DNA from: Streptomyces gossypii | GTDB lineage: Bacteria; Actinomycetota; Actinomycetes; Streptomycetales; Streptomycetaceae | Assembly (NCBI RefSeq): GCF_025165795.1 | Contig: NZ_JAJAGO010000002.1 | Location: 124,001-188,000 of the forward strand | Length of the DNA: 64,000 bases | Direction of reading: 5' to 3' | Shown here: positions 25,399 to 36,414 of the stretch, piece by piece | How the letters are laid out: the number at the start of each line of letters is the position of its first letter | How positions within the stretch are numbered: position 1 is the first letter of the stretch | Notes under the pieces: model-generated | What the model saw: the letters and a program-made list of their open reading frames with translations, nothing else | Told to the model about the DNA's origin: nothing | Database searches by the model: none | Program-made: the position numbers and the translations under genes

Positions 25399-26265
25399 GT
25401 GGGAGTTCTGAAGCGTTTCGAGCAACGGCTCGAAGGTCTCGTCAACGGCACCTTCGCCAAGGTGTTCAAGTCCGAGGTGCAGCCCGTCGAGATCGCCGGT
25501 GCCCTGCAGCGCGAGTGTGACAACAACGCCACGATCTGGAACCGCGAGCGGACCGTCGTCCCCAACGACTTCATCGTCGAGCTGAGCACCCCCGACTACG
25601 AGCGCCTCAGCCCCTACTCGGGCCAGCTCGGCGACGAGCTCTCCAGCATGGTGCGCGACTACGCGAAGCAGCAGCGCTACACCTTCATGGGCCCCGTCAA
25701 GGTGCACCTGGAGAAGGCCGAGGATCTCGACACCGGCCTCTACCGGGTGCGCAGCCGCACCCTCGCCTCCAGCACCTCCCAGGTGCAGCCCGGCGGCCCC
25801 GGCGCGGGCCCCGCGGCAGGAGGCCCCACCGGCGCGGGCGCCCCGCCCGGCCCGTCCGCACCGCCCGGCGCCGGACCGGGGAGCCCCCCGCGGCCCGCCG
25901 GCGCCCCGCCCCCCATGCCCCCTTCGGCGCCGTCCGCGGCCCCCTCGTACGCCCCCGGTGCGAGCGGTCCGCTGCCGCGTGCCGAAACCCGGCGCTGGAT
26001 CGAGATCAACGGCAACCGCCACCAGATCTCCGGCGCCACCCTCGTTCTGGGCCGCAGCACCGAGGCCGACGTACGCGTCGACGACCCCGGAGTGTCCCGC
26101 CGGCACTGTGAGATCCGTGCCGGAAATCCCTCCTCGATCCAGGATCTGGGATCGACCAACGGCATCGTGGTGGACGGACAGCACACCACTCGCGCTACGC
26201 TCCGCGACGGCTCACGCATCGCCGTGGGCAGCACCACGATCATTTACCGGCAAGCCGAAGGGTGA
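25399..26265 (+). CDS. fhaA: FHA-domain protein FhaA (DUF3662 plus FHA)
   Basis: This 288-residue protein has an N-terminal DUF3662 domain (about 1-115, starting GVLKRFEQRLEGLVNGTF), a Pro/Gly/Ala-rich linker (about 130-195) and a C-terminal FHA domain with GRS, SRRHCEI and DLGSTNG motifs for phosphothreonine binding. FhaA binds phosphorylated partners of the PknB kinase and influences peptidoglycan synthesis in mycobacteria. The GTG start is preceded by AGGAGG. It is the first gene of the fhaA-fhaB-pstP-rodA-pbpA group. Confidence 0.93.
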   Translation: MGVLKRFEQRLEGLVNGTFAKVFKSEVQPVEIAGALQRECDNNATIWNRERTVVPNDFIVELSTPDYERLSPYSGQLGDELSSMVRDYAKQQRYTFMGPVKVHLEKAEDLDTGLYRVRSRTLASSTSQVQPGGPGAGPAAGGPTGAGAPPGPSAPPGAGPGSPPRPAGAPPPMPPSAPSAAPSYAPGASGPLPRAETRRWIEINGNRHQISGATLVLGRSTEADVRVDDPGVSRRHCEIRAGNPSSIQDLGSTNGIVVDGQHTTRATLRDGSRIAVGSTTIIYRQAEG

Positions 26266-26275
26266 AGCGGGGGCA

Positions 26276-26785
26276 ATGTCAGAGCTGACCCTGACGGTCA
26301 TGCGGTTGGGTTTTCTCGCCGTACTGTGGCTGTTCGTCATCGTCGCGGTCCAGGTCATTCGGAGTGACCTGTTCGGCACCCGGGTGACCCAGCGCGCCGC
26401 GCGGCGCAACGACGCCCGGCCACCGCGCCAGCAGCAACCGCAGCAGGCGCCGCAGCAGCAGTCCGGCCGCCGCAACCGCGGCGGCCGCGGAGCTCCCACC
26501 AAGCTGGTGGTCTCCGAAGGTTCGCTCACCGGCACGACCGTCGCGCTCCAGGGCCAGACGATCAGCCTGGGCCGCGCCCATGACTCCACGATCGTGCTGG
26601 ACGACGACTACGCGTCGAGCAGGCATGCCAGGATCTACCCGGACCGGGACGGTCAGTGGATCGTCGAGGACCTCGGGTCCACGAACGGCACCTACCTCGA
26701 CCGGACCAGACTCACCACACCGACGCCGATTCCGCCCGGAGCGCCGATCCGTATCGGCAAGACGGTCATCGAGCTGCGGAAATAG
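26276..26785 (+). CDS. fhaB: FHA-domain protein FhaB (FipA)
   Basis: The 169-residue protein has one N-terminal membrane helix (about residues 5-25), a Gln/Arg-rich linker and a C-terminal FHA domain with LGRAHDST, SSRHARIYPD and DLGSTNGTYLD. The mycobacterial homologue FhaB/FipA connects FtsZ-FtsQ and kinase signalling. The ATG at 26276 lies ten bases after fhaA, and a GGGG ribosome site overlaps the spacer. Confidence 0.92.
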   Translation: MSELTLTVMRLGFLAVLWLFVIVAVQVIRSDLFGTRVTQRAARRNDARPPRQQQPQQAPQQQSGRRNRGGRGAPTKLVVSEGSLTGTTVALQGQTISLGRAHDSTIVLDDDYASSRHARIYPDRDGQWIVEDLGSTNGTYLDRTRLTTPTPIPPGAPIRIGKTVIELRK

Positions 26786-26821
26786 ACAGGCCGAAGAGAT
26801 GACGACCGGAGGGTGGGCACC

Positions 26822-28420
26822 GTGCGGATGTACCCGGAGCCGACGGGCGAGGTGCGCATGAGTCTGTCGCTGCGCTTTGCCGCCGGATCGCACGACGGCA
26901 TGATCCGCGAGCACAACGAGGACTCCGGCTATGCCGGTCCGCGACTGCTCGCTGTCGCCGACGGGATGGGCGGCCAGGCCGCCGGTGAGGTCGCCAGTTC
27001 GGAGGTGATCTCCACCATCGTGCAGCTGGACGAGGACATTCCCGGTTCCGACCTGCTGACCGCGCTCGGCAACGCCGTGCAGCGCGCCAACGACCAGTTG
27101 CGCGTGATGGTCGAGGAGGACCCCCAGCTGGAGGGCATGGGCACCACGCTCACCGCCCTGCTGTGGACGGGAGCGCGCCTCGGCCTCGTGCATGTGGGCG
27201 ACTCCCGCGCCTACCTGCTGCGCGACGGCCAGCTGAGCCAGATCACCCAGGACCACACCTGGGTGCAACGGCTGGTCGACGAGGGCCGGATCACCGAGGA
27301 GGAGGCCACCACCCACCCGCAGCGCTCGCTGCTGATGCGCGCGCTGGGCAGTGGCGACCACGTCGAACCGGACCTCTCCATCCGGGAGGTGCGGGCCGGA
27401 GACCGCTATCTGCTGTGCTCCGACGGCCTCTCCGGCGTCGTCTCACACCAGACGATGGAGGAGACCCTCGCCAGCTACCAGGGCCCGCACGAGACCGTGC
27501 AGGATCTGATCCAGCTCGCCCTGCGCGGCGGCGGCCCCGACAACATCACCTGCATCATCGCCGACGTCCTCGACGTCGACGGCAACGACACCCTCGCCGA
27601 GCAGCTCAACGACACCCCGGTGATCGTGGGCGCCGTCGCGGAGAACCAGCACCAGCTCGGCGGTGACGCGCAGACACCCGCGTCCCGCGCGGCCGAACTG
27701 GGCCGCCAGGTACCGCCGCAGCCCTCCGGGGGCACACCGCCCGCGGAAGGCTTCGGCCCGCCCGGCAGCGGCGCCGGCCCCGCCTCGCCGCCCCCGCCCG
27801 CCGGTTCGTTCGGCGCCTACGACGGCAGCGGGGACGGCGGCGACTACGCCGCCAAGCCCGGTGGCGGGCGCGGGAAGTGGGTGAAGCGGTCGCTGCTGAT
27901 CGCGCTGGCGCTCGCGGTCGTCGGCGGCGGTCTCTACGGCGGCTACCGGTGGACGCAGACGCAGTACTACGTCGGCGCCAAGGACGACGACCACGTCGCC
28001 CTGTACCAGGGCATCAGCCAGGAGCTGGCCGGGATCAGCCTGAGCGAGGTCGACGAGGACCACCCCGCGATCGAACTCAAGTACCTGCCCTTCTACCAGC
28101 GCGAGCAGGTCGAGGACACCATCGCCTACGACAGCCTCGACCAGGCGCGGGAGAAGATCGACGAACTCCGCGCCCAGGCCGACGTCTGCAAGGACGTCGC
28201 GACCGCCGACAAGCAGGACAAACAGGAGAAGCAGGAGAAGCCCGCGGATGGCGGGGGCGGTCAGGACAAGGCGGGCGAGAACGGCGGCGCCGGTGCCGGC
28301 GACAAGGCCTCCCTGCGCACCGACAACGCCACCAGCAAGAGTTCCGGCACTCCGACTCCAGGCCCCCGGCTCTCGGAGGAACAGCGCGAGGAGCTCGCCA
28401 AGCAGTGCACCGCACCGTAG
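26822..28420 (+). CDS. pstP: PP2C-type Ser/Thr phosphatase PstP
   Basis: This is a membrane-bound PP2C (PPM) phosphatase opposing PknB. The catalytic domain (about 1-250) shows the metal motifs REHNEDSGY, VADGMGGQAAGE, VGDSRAYLLRDG, SDGLSGVV and GGPDNITCIIAD. A Pro/Gly-rich juxtamembrane linker is followed by one membrane helix near residue 360 and an extracytoplasmic domain with a Lys/Gln/Glu-rich tail. Starts at 26813, 26822 and 26828 are all in frame; GTG 26822 has the best spacing from GGAGG. The length is about 532 residues. Confidence 0.92.
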   Translation: MRMYPEPTGEVRMSLSLRFAAGSHDGMIREHNEDSGYAGPRLLAVADGMGGQAAGEVASSEVISTIVQLDEDIPGSDLLTALGNAVQRANDQLRVMVEEDPQLEGMGTTLTALLWTGARLGLVHVGDSRAYLLRDGQLSQITQDHTWVQRLVDEGRITEEEATTHPQRSLLMRALGSGDHVEPDLSIREVRAGDRYLLCSDGLSGVVSHQTMEETLASYQGPHETVQDLIQLALRGGGPDNITCIIADVLDVDGNDTLAEQLNDTPVIVGAVAENQHQLGGDAQTPASRAAELGRQVPPQPSGGTPPAEGFGPPGSGAGPASPPPPAGSFGAYDGSGDGGDYAAKPGGGRGKWVKRSLLIALALAVVGGGLYGGYRWTQTQYYVGAKDDDHVALYQGISQELAGISLSEVDEDHPAIELKYLPFYQREQVEDTIAYDSLDQAREKIDELRAQADVCKDVATADKQDKQEKQEKPADGGGGQDKAGENGGAGAGDKASLRTDNATSKSSGTPTPGPRLSEEQREELAKQCTAP

Positions 28421-28436
28421 GGGGGCCGCAGCTCAG

Positions 28437-29852
28437 ATGAGCAGTAATCTCAACGTCAACACCGGCAGCAACACCACGGTCTCCCCCGGGGGCCTGCCGA
28501 GCCGCCGCAACACCGAGCTGGCGATGCTCATCTTCGCGGTGCTCATCCCGGTGTTCGCCTACGCCAACGTGGGGCTCGCCAAGGAGGGCGAACTCCCCGC
28601 GGGCATGCTGGGTTACGGCCTCGGCCTCGGCCTTCTCGCCGGCGTCGGCCATCTGGTCGTACGCCGCTGGGCGCCGTACGCCGATCCCTTGATGCTGCCC
28701 ATCGCCACCCTGCTCAACGGCCTCGGTCTGGTGCTGATCTGGCGCCTCGACCAGGAGCCGAGCATCACCACACCGGAACTCGGCGGCGCGATGGCGCCCG
28801 GCCAGCTGATGTGGTCGACGCTCGGCGTGGCGCTCTTCCTCGGCGTGCTCATCTTCCTCAAGGACCACCGCGTCCTGCAGCGCTTCACCTATATCTCCAT
28901 GGTCGTGGCGCTGGTCCTGCTGATCCTGCCGATCTTCTTCCCGGCCCGGAACGGCGCCCGCATCTGGATCACCCTGCCGGGCATCGGCTCGCTTCAGCCC
29001 GGCGAGTTCGCGAAGATCATCATCGCGATCTTCTTCGCGGGCTACCTGATGGTCAAGCGGGACGCCCTCGCGCTCGCGAGCCGCCGCTTCATGGGCCTCT
29101 ACCTGCCCCGCGGCCGTGACCTGGGTCCGATCCTGGCCATCTGGGGACTCAGCCTGATGATCCTCGTCTTCGAGACCGACCTGGGCACCTCGCTGCTGTT
29201 CTTCGGCCTCTTCGTGATCATGCTGTACGTGGCCACCGAGCGGACCAGCTGGGTCGTCTTCGGCCTCCTGCTGAGCTCCGCCGGTGCCGTCGCCGTCGCC
29301 TCGACGACGAGCCATGTGGAAGACCGCGTCAACAACTGGCTCGACCCGCTCGCCCACGCCTCCAACGACGGCGTCACCGAGACCGCCCAGGCCATGTTCT
29401 CCTTCGGCTCCGGCGGCATGCTCGGCTCCGGCCTGGGTCAGGGCCTCTCCCGGCTGATCGGCGGCATCGCCCCCAAGAGCGACTACATCCTCGCCACCGT
29501 CGGCGAGGAGCTGGGCCTGGCCGGCCTGATGGCGATCCTGGTGCTCTACGGGCTGCTCGTCGAGCGCGGCATGCGCACCGCCCTGGCCGCGCGCGACCCC
29601 TTCGGCAAACTGCTGGCCGTCGGCCTGTCGGGCGCCTTCGCACTCCAGGTCTTCGTCGTCGCGGGCGGTGTCACCGGCCTCATCCCGCTCACCGGCATGA
29701 CGATGCCCTTCCTCGCACAGGGCGGCTCCTCGGTGATCGCCAACTGGGCGCTTATCGCCATCCTGCTGCGCATCAGCGACACTGCCCGCAGACCGGCTCC
29801 CGCCCCGGCACCTTCCCCTGACGCCGAGATGACCCAGGTGGTCCGACCGTGA
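28437..29852 (+). CDS. rodA: FtsW/RodA/SpoVE-family lipid II polymerase
   Basis: This 471-residue polytopic membrane protein has about ten to twelve helices. Family motifs are GARIWITLPGIGSLQPGEFAKI, ETDLGTSLLFFGLFV and GLIPLTGMTMPFLAQGGSS. SEDS proteins polymerise glycan strands together with a class B penicillin-binding protein, encoded immediately downstream and overlapping by four bases. The ATG at 28437 lies 16 bases after pstP. RodA is preferred to FtsW because of the conserved operon. Confidence 0.92.
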   Translation: MSSNLNVNTGSNTTVSPGGLPSRRNTELAMLIFAVLIPVFAYANVGLAKEGELPAGMLGYGLGLGLLAGVGHLVVRRWAPYADPLMLPIATLLNGLGLVLIWRLDQEPSITTPELGGAMAPGQLMWSTLGVALFLGVLIFLKDHRVLQRFTYISMVVALVLLILPIFFPARNGARIWITLPGIGSLQPGEFAKIIIAIFFAGYLMVKRDALALASRRFMGLYLPRGRDLGPILAIWGLSLMILVFETDLGTSLLFFGLFVIMLYVATERTSWVVFGLLLSSAGAVAVASTTSHVEDRVNNWLDPLAHASNDGVTETAQAMFSFGSGGMLGSGLGQGLSRLIGGIAPKSDYILATVGEELGLAGLMAILVLYGLLVERGMRTALAARDPFGKLLAVGLSGAFALQVFVVAGGVTGLIPLTGMTMPFLAQGGSSVIANWALIAILLRISDTARRPAPAPAPSPDAEMTQVVRP

Positions 29853-31324
29853 ACAAGCCACTCCGCAGGGTAGCGATCTTCTGCGGCCTGCTCGTCCTCG
29901 CGCTGCTGGTACGCGTCAACTGGGTCCAGTTCGTGCAGGCCGACGAACTGGCCAACCATGAGGACAACCGCCGCGTCAAGATCGACCGCTACGCCCAGCC
30001 GCGCGGCAACATCCTCACCAGCGACGGCAAGTCGATCACCGGGTCCAAAGAGACCGGCGGCACCGACTTCAAGTACAAGCGCACGTTCAAGGACGGCAAG
30101 CTGTGGGCCCCGGTCACCGGGTACGCCTCCCAGGCGTTCGGCGCCTCCCAGCTGGAGAAGCTCTACGACGGAATCCTCACCGGCGACGACGACCGGCTGT
30201 TCTTCAACCGCACCATCGACATGCTCACCGGCAAGCCGCAGAAGGGCGGCAACGTCGTCACCACGCTGAACTCGAAGGCGCAGAAGGCCGCTTTCGAAGG
30301 GCTGGGCGACAAGAAGGGCGCCGTCGCCGCGATCGACCCGCAGACCGGCGCCGTCCTCGCCCTCGCCACCACGCCCTCCTACGACCCGTCCAGCTTCGCC
30401 GGAAGCAGCGACGAGGACGCGGAGGCGTGGGCGGCGCTCCAGAAGAAGGAGAACCCGGACGAGCCGATGCTCAACCGGGCGCTGCGCCAGACCTATCCGC
30501 CCGGCTCCACGTACAAGCTGGTCACGGCGGCGGCGGCGCTGGAGAGCGGGGACTACAGCCTCGACGGCAAGACCGACTCGCCCGACCCGTACCAACTGCC
30601 GCAGACCACCGGCGACCCCCTGGGCAACGACGGTAACCACCCGGGGTGCAAGGACGGTTCGATCCGGGTCGCTCTGCAGTGGTCCTGCAACACGGTCTTC
30701 GCCAAGATCAGCGACGACCTAGGCAACGAAAAGATGCAGGAGATGTCCCAGAAGTTCGGCTACGGCGAGGACAAGCTGGACATCCCCGTCCGCGCCGCGG
30801 AGAGCGTCTACCCGGAGGACAACCGCCCGCAGAACGCCATGGCGGGCATCGGTCAGGCCAGCAACCGCGCCACCCCGCTCCAGGTGGCCATGTTCGCCTC
30901 CGCCATCGCCAACGACGGCAAGCTGATGAAGCCGTACATGGTCGACAAGCTGGTCGCTCCCAACCTCAACGTCGTCGAGCAGACGAACCCCGAGGAAATG
31001 GGCCAACCGGTCTCCCCGGAGAACGCGCAGAAGCTCCAGGAGGCCATGGAGACGGTCGTCGAGAAGGGCACCGGAAAGACGGCTCAGATTCCCAACGTCA
31101 AGGTCGGCGGAAAGACCGGTACCGCTCAGCACGGTGAGAACAACAGCAAGAACCCGTACGCCTGGTTCGTCTCCTACGCCAAGGGCGAAGACGGTTCGTC
31201 CCCGGTGGCGGTCGCCGTCGTGATCGAGAGTTCGAGCACCGCCCGTGACGAGATCGCGGGCAGCAAGCTCGCAGCCCCGGTCGCGAAGGGTGTCATGGAA
31301 GCGATCCTCGAGGAGAAGAAGTGA
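29849..31324 (+). CDS. pbpA: Class B penicillin-binding protein PbpA
   Basis: This 491-residue bitopic transpeptidase has one N-terminal membrane helix (about 7-25), a pedestal domain and a C-terminal transpeptidase domain. The active-site motifs are Ser in PPGSTYK (SxxK), SCN in QWSCNTVF (SxN) and KTGT in GGKTGTAQHG. It cross-links peptidoglycan and partners RodA. The GTG start overlaps the rodA stop (GTGA). A 355-bp gap with inverted repeats separates it from pknB. Confidence 0.94.
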   Translation: MNKPLRRVAIFCGLLVLALLVRVNWVQFVQADELANHEDNRRVKIDRYAQPRGNILTSDGKSITGSKETGGTDFKYKRTFKDGKLWAPVTGYASQAFGASQLEKLYDGILTGDDDRLFFNRTIDMLTGKPQKGGNVVTTLNSKAQKAAFEGLGDKKGAVAAIDPQTGAVLALATTPSYDPSSFAGSSDEDAEAWAALQKKENPDEPMLNRALRQTYPPGSTYKLVTAAAALESGDYSLDGKTDSPDPYQLPQTTGDPLGNDGNHPGCKDGSIRVALQWSCNTVFAKISDDLGNEKMQEMSQKFGYGEDKLDIPVRAAESVYPEDNRPQNAMAGIGQASNRATPLQVAMFASAIANDGKLMKPYMVDKLVAPNLNVVEQTNPEEMGQPVSPENAQKLQEAMETVVEKGTGKTAQIPNVKVGGKTGTAQHGENNSKNPYAWFVSYAKGEDGSSPVAVAVVIESSSTARDEIAGSKLAAPVAKGVMEAILEEKK

Positions 31325-31450
31325 GAGGGACGGACGGGACGGGCGCCGGTCGCCGCGCCGACGTGAGACACGGCACAGCGAGCGCACCGCCCCGGTGACC
31401 GGGGTCACTCCGACCCCGCACGGCACGTCACTCGGGCCGGGTACCGTAAC

Positions 31451-31609
31451 GACTTGGTGCACGATAGCCAGTGGACAAGCGAGCGGCGTCATGCGGCTTC
31501 GGGATCCAGGGCGGAGGAGGAAGGCGACGCGGAGCGTCGTTGACCGACGAGAACGCAGGAGACGGAGTCGCATGACGCCGGGAGCCCGCTGGCTATCGTG
31601 TACCGAGTC
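31451..31609. repeat. Long imperfect inverted repeat between pbpA and pknB
   Basis: The 24-nt arm at 31451-31474 and the arm at 31586-31609 are complementary at 21 of 24 positions. A second block extends the dyad inward (31483-31495 against about 31569-31581, 12 of 13 matching), with a four-base bulge between. The loop is about 70 bases. No gene is visible in the 355-bp gap 31325-31679. This could be a leader-RNA structure, a pair of inverted promoters or the remains of a small element. Confidence 0.7.
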
Positions 31610-31629
31610 GTAAGCCGAGCAGCACACCG

Positions 31630-31656
31630 CCGGGCCGCACGCCAGGTGCGGCCCGG
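31630..31656 (+). other. Hairpin in the pknB leader
   Basis: An 11-bp perfect stem (CCGGGCCGCAC / GTGCGGCCCGG) with a five-base loop ends 23 bases before the pknB ATG. It could act as terminator of the upstream operon or influence ribosome access to the GGAG-type site that follows. Position and symmetry are direct observations; the function is not. Confidence 0.55.
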
Positions 31657-31679
31657 ACGTACGGAGAGGGCTGGAGACT

Positions 31680-33710
<2,031 letters not shown>

Positions 33711-33726
33711 GCCGCACGGCGAAGAG

Positions 33727-33766
33727 CGGCGGCGCCTCCCGCGCGGTGCGGGAGGCGCCGCCGTTT
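33727..33766 (+). terminator. Strong intrinsic terminator after pknB
   Basis: A perfect 16-bp GC-rich stem (arms 33727-33742 and 33748-33763) with a five-base loop is followed by TTT. It lies 16 bp after the pknB stop and faces the convergent sortase gene. Confidence 0.92.
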
Positions 33767-33862
33767 CGTGCGCCCTGCAGGTGGTTGCCCCGCCGGGGGA
33801 CCAGGGGCCTCAATCACCCATGCTGGTGGCGCAGAGGGGGCCGGACGTTCGCGGCGCCGCGG

Positions 33863-34780
33863 TCAGCGGATCTCCTTGGGCAGGGTGCGCTCCGCGTCGA
33901 CGGACTCGGTGCGGACCAGTTCACCCCACACGATGTAGCGGTGCTTGGAGGTGTAGACGGGCGTGCAGGTGGTGAGCGTGATGTAGCGCCCGGCCTCCTT
34001 CTTGCCCGAGACCTCCGGGATCTCCTTCAGCACGTCGACGTTGTACTTCGAGGTCTTCGGCAGCGTCTTGTAGACCTTGTAGACGTACCAGGTGTTCTTC
34101 GTCTCGAAGACGACCGGGTCGCCCTTCTCTATCTTGTCGATGTCGTGGAACTTCGCGCCGTGGCCGTCGCGATGGGCGGCGAGAGCGAAGTTGCCCGACT
34201 GGTCCCAGGGCAGCGCCGACTTGACCGGCTTCGTGTAGTAGCCCGCGGTGCCGTGGTTCAGCTCCTTGGTCGCGGTTCCCTTGGTGACGAGGATGTCGTC
34301 GTCCGACATGGACGGCACGCGCAGAAAGCCGATGCCCTCCTTGAGGGCCCGTTCCCCCGGGCCTTCGGAACCCCCGCGGTCCCGTGCCCAGTTGTCGCGC
34401 ACCTTCTCGCTCTTGCGGTCCGCTTCCCGGTTGGCGACCACGTTCGTCCACCACAGCGAGTAGACGACGAACAGGGCGAGGATGACCCCGGCGGTGATCA
34501 GCAGTTCGCCGAAGCCGCTGACGATCACGGCGAGCGTGCCGCGCGTACGGCTGGTACGGCGGGGTGGGGTGGCGGCGGGCGCGTCCGTCTCGGGCTCTGA
34601 CTCGGGCTCTGACTCGGGCTCTGACTCGGGCTTCGGCTCTGGGTCTGACTCGGGCTCCGTTGTCGCCGCGCTCCCCGGTATCTCCGCGGTGTCCGCGGCC
34701 TCTTCCGCGGGTGTGTCCTTCTGCGGATCCGGGGTGGCCGAAGGCTCGCCGTCCTCGACGTCCCGCCCGTGCTCTGCCAC
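33863..34780 (-). CDS. srtE: Class E sortase
   Basis: This 305-residue sortase has an acidic disordered N-terminal region (about 1-75, with SEPE repeats), one membrane helix (about 82-105) and a C-terminal catalytic domain. Catalytic residues are His in ALAAHRDGHG, Cys in TLTTCTPVY and Arg in SKHRYIVWGEL. Class E sortases of Streptomyces anchor LAXTG-type proteins such as chaplins to the wall. The start is ATG at 34780. A second class E sortase lies directly upstream on the same strand. Confidence 0.9.
   Translation of the reverse strand: MAEHGRDVEDGEPSATPDPQKDTPAEEAADTAEIPGSAATTEPESDPEPKPESEPESEPESEPETDAPAATPPRRTSRTRGTLAVIVSGFGELLITAGVILALFVVYSLWWTNVVANREADRKSEKVRDNWARDRGGSEGPGERALKEGIGFLRVPSMSDDDILVTKGTATKELNHGTAGYYTKPVKSALPWDQSGNFALAAHRDGHGAKFHDIDKIEKGDPVVFETKNTWYVYKVYKTLPKTSKYNVDVLKEIPEVSGKKEAGRYITLTTCTPVYTSKHRYIVWGELVRTESVDAERTLPKEIR
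34587..34634. repeat. 12-bp repeats in the sortase acidic linker
   Basis: The unit GACTCGGGCTCT occurs twice perfectly (34599-34622) with degenerate copies either side. It encodes Glu-Pro-Glu-Ser in the minus-strand frame, in the disordered segment before the membrane helix. Confidence 0.8.
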
Positions 34781-34812
34781 CGTCTACGCCCCGTCTCCCG
34801 CGCTGCCACCGA

Positions 34813-36414
34813 CTACCCGACGAGAGCGTCCGGCTTGCCCTTGCTCCGCGGACGCTCCTCGACCATTTTGCCCCAGACGATGAGACGGTACTTCGAGGTG
34901 AACTCGGGAGTGCAGGTCGTCAGCGTCACGTATCGCCCGGGCTTGGTGAAACCGGACTGCGGCGGGACCGGCTGGACCACCGTCGTGTTCGACGGCGAGG
35001 TCGACGGCAGGCGGCTGTGCATCTTGTACGTGTAGTAGGTGTCCGCCGTCTCCACGATGATCACGTCACCGTCCACCAGTTTGTTGATGTAGCGGAAGGG
35101 TTCCCCATGGGTGTTGCGGTGCCCGGCGACGGAGAAGTTTCCCTTCTTGTCCCACGGCATCGCCGTCTTGAGCCCGGACTTCGCGTCGTAGTGGCCGACC
35201 ATGCCCTTGTCCAGGACCGACTGCTTGTCCACTCCCTCCGCGACCGGGACCCGGATGTCCAGCTTCGGGATGTACATGATCGCGAAGCCCTCGCCCGCCT
35301 CGAACTTGCCCGGCTTCCGCTCCGGGCTCTGCTTCCAGCGGTCCTCCAGATCGTCGACCGCCTTGCCCGCCGCCTGGTGCGCCAGGACGTTCGTCCACCA
35401 CAGCTGGTAGGCCACGAACAGCAGCATCAGCACGCCGAACGTGATGAACACCTCACCGATGAAGCGGCTGAGGATGACGGCCGGACCGTCCTTCGCCGCG
35501 CGGGCGGCCCGGCGCGCCTCCAGTCGTGTGCCCGCGCGCGGCGGCGGGGCGGCCGGGGCCGTGCTCTTGCGGCTCCGGCCCTTCGTCGTGGCGGCCTTGC
35601 GCCGCGCGGCCCTGCCCAGCTCGGCGCCCTCGGGGCGCCGCAGCCCGACGGTGCTGTCCCGCTCGTCCTCCTCGGCACGGGAAGCGGCGGAGCGAGCGCG
35701 GGGGCGCGCGGGGGCCGGTGGCTGCGGGGCCGGTTCGGGGACCGGGCCCTGCTGGAGATTCAGTTCCGCCAGCGGGAGGGCGGCCGTCTCGGACACGTCA
35801 CCGTGTGAGGCGGGGAGGTCGCTGCCCCACTCCACCCGGGGCGTCATGGGCCCGGCGGCCGGATCGGGGGGCGCCGCCCAGTGCGACGCGGCGGGGTTGA
35901 CGGGTTCCGGGGCCGGAGCCGGAGCCGGGGCGGGGGCGGGCTCGACGGGTTCCGTGTACGGCTCGGTGTACGGCGCTGTGTAGGGCTCGTAGTACGAGGC
36001 GGTGTCGGGGGGCCACCCCGTCTCCGCGACGCCGCTGTGCTGCGTCTGGGGCCGCTGTGGCTCCTGGGCCGGCCGGAACCACGGCGAGCTGTGCGCCGTA
36101 ACCGGCGTCATCGGCGCACCCGCAACCTCCGCCGTGTCGACCGGCCCCGTATCTCCGGGCTCCGGTCCGGGCAGCCTGCCCGGCAGCGGATCGGTCAGCG
36201 GGTCGGCGAGCGCGTCCACCGCCGCCTCGTAGGCGCCCGGCTGCGCGTACGGGTCCGGCGGCGCGTAAGGGTCCGCGACGTACTGGTCGGCACCGTACGG
36301 GTCACCGCTGTACCGCTCGCCGCCGTGCTGCTCACCAGACGGGTCACCCTCGTACGGGTCGCCGCCGTACGGGTCGCCCCCCGCGCCTCCGTGCCCCGGG
36401 CGCACCGAGGTCAC
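34813..36414 (-). CDS. srtE: Class E sortase with long repeat-rich N-terminal extension
   Basis: The 533-residue protein has a C-terminal class E sortase domain (His in VAGHRNTHG, Cys in LTTCTPEF, Arg in SKYRLIVWG) and a membrane helix near residue 310. The first 300 residues are disordered: GDPYGGDPYEGDP-type repeats, then Tyr-Thr-Glu-Pro and Pro-Ala repeats. The GTG at 36414 overlaps the stop of the amidotransferase gene (GTGA); much longer upstream reading is not supported. Two adjacent class E sortases are normal for Streptomyces; such a long cytoplasmic extension is less so and may serve localisation or scaffolding. Confidence 0.88.
   Translation of the reverse strand: MTSVRPGHGGAGGDPYGGDPYEGDPSGEQHGGERYSGDPYGADQYVADPYAPPDPYAQPGAYEAAVDALADPLTDPLPGRLPGPEPGDTGPVDTAEVAGAPMTPVTAHSSPWFRPAQEPQRPQTQHSGVAETGWPPDTASYYEPYTAPYTEPYTEPVEPAPAPAPAPAPEPVNPAASHWAAPPDPAAGPMTPRVEWGSDLPASHGDVSETAALPLAELNLQQGPVPEPAPQPPAPARPRARSAASRAEEDERDSTVGLRRPEGAELGRAARRKAATTKGRSRKSTAPAAPPPRAGTRLEARRAARAAKDGPAVILSRFIGEVFITFGVLMLLFVAYQLWWTNVLAHQAAGKAVDDLEDRWKQSPERKPGKFEAGEGFAIMYIPKLDIRVPVAEGVDKQSVLDKGMVGHYDAKSGLKTAMPWDKKGNFSVAGHRNTHGEPFRYINKLVDGDVIIVETADTYYTYKMHSRLPSTSPSNTTVVQPVPPQSGFTKPGRYVTLTTCTPEFTSKYRLIVWGKMVEERPRSKGKPDALVG

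Noticed and set aside
31245..31613. A 123-codon frame overlapping the end of pbpA
   Set aside because: It starts inside pbpA in another frame, is Arg-rich, crosses the inverted repeat and lacks a ribosome site.
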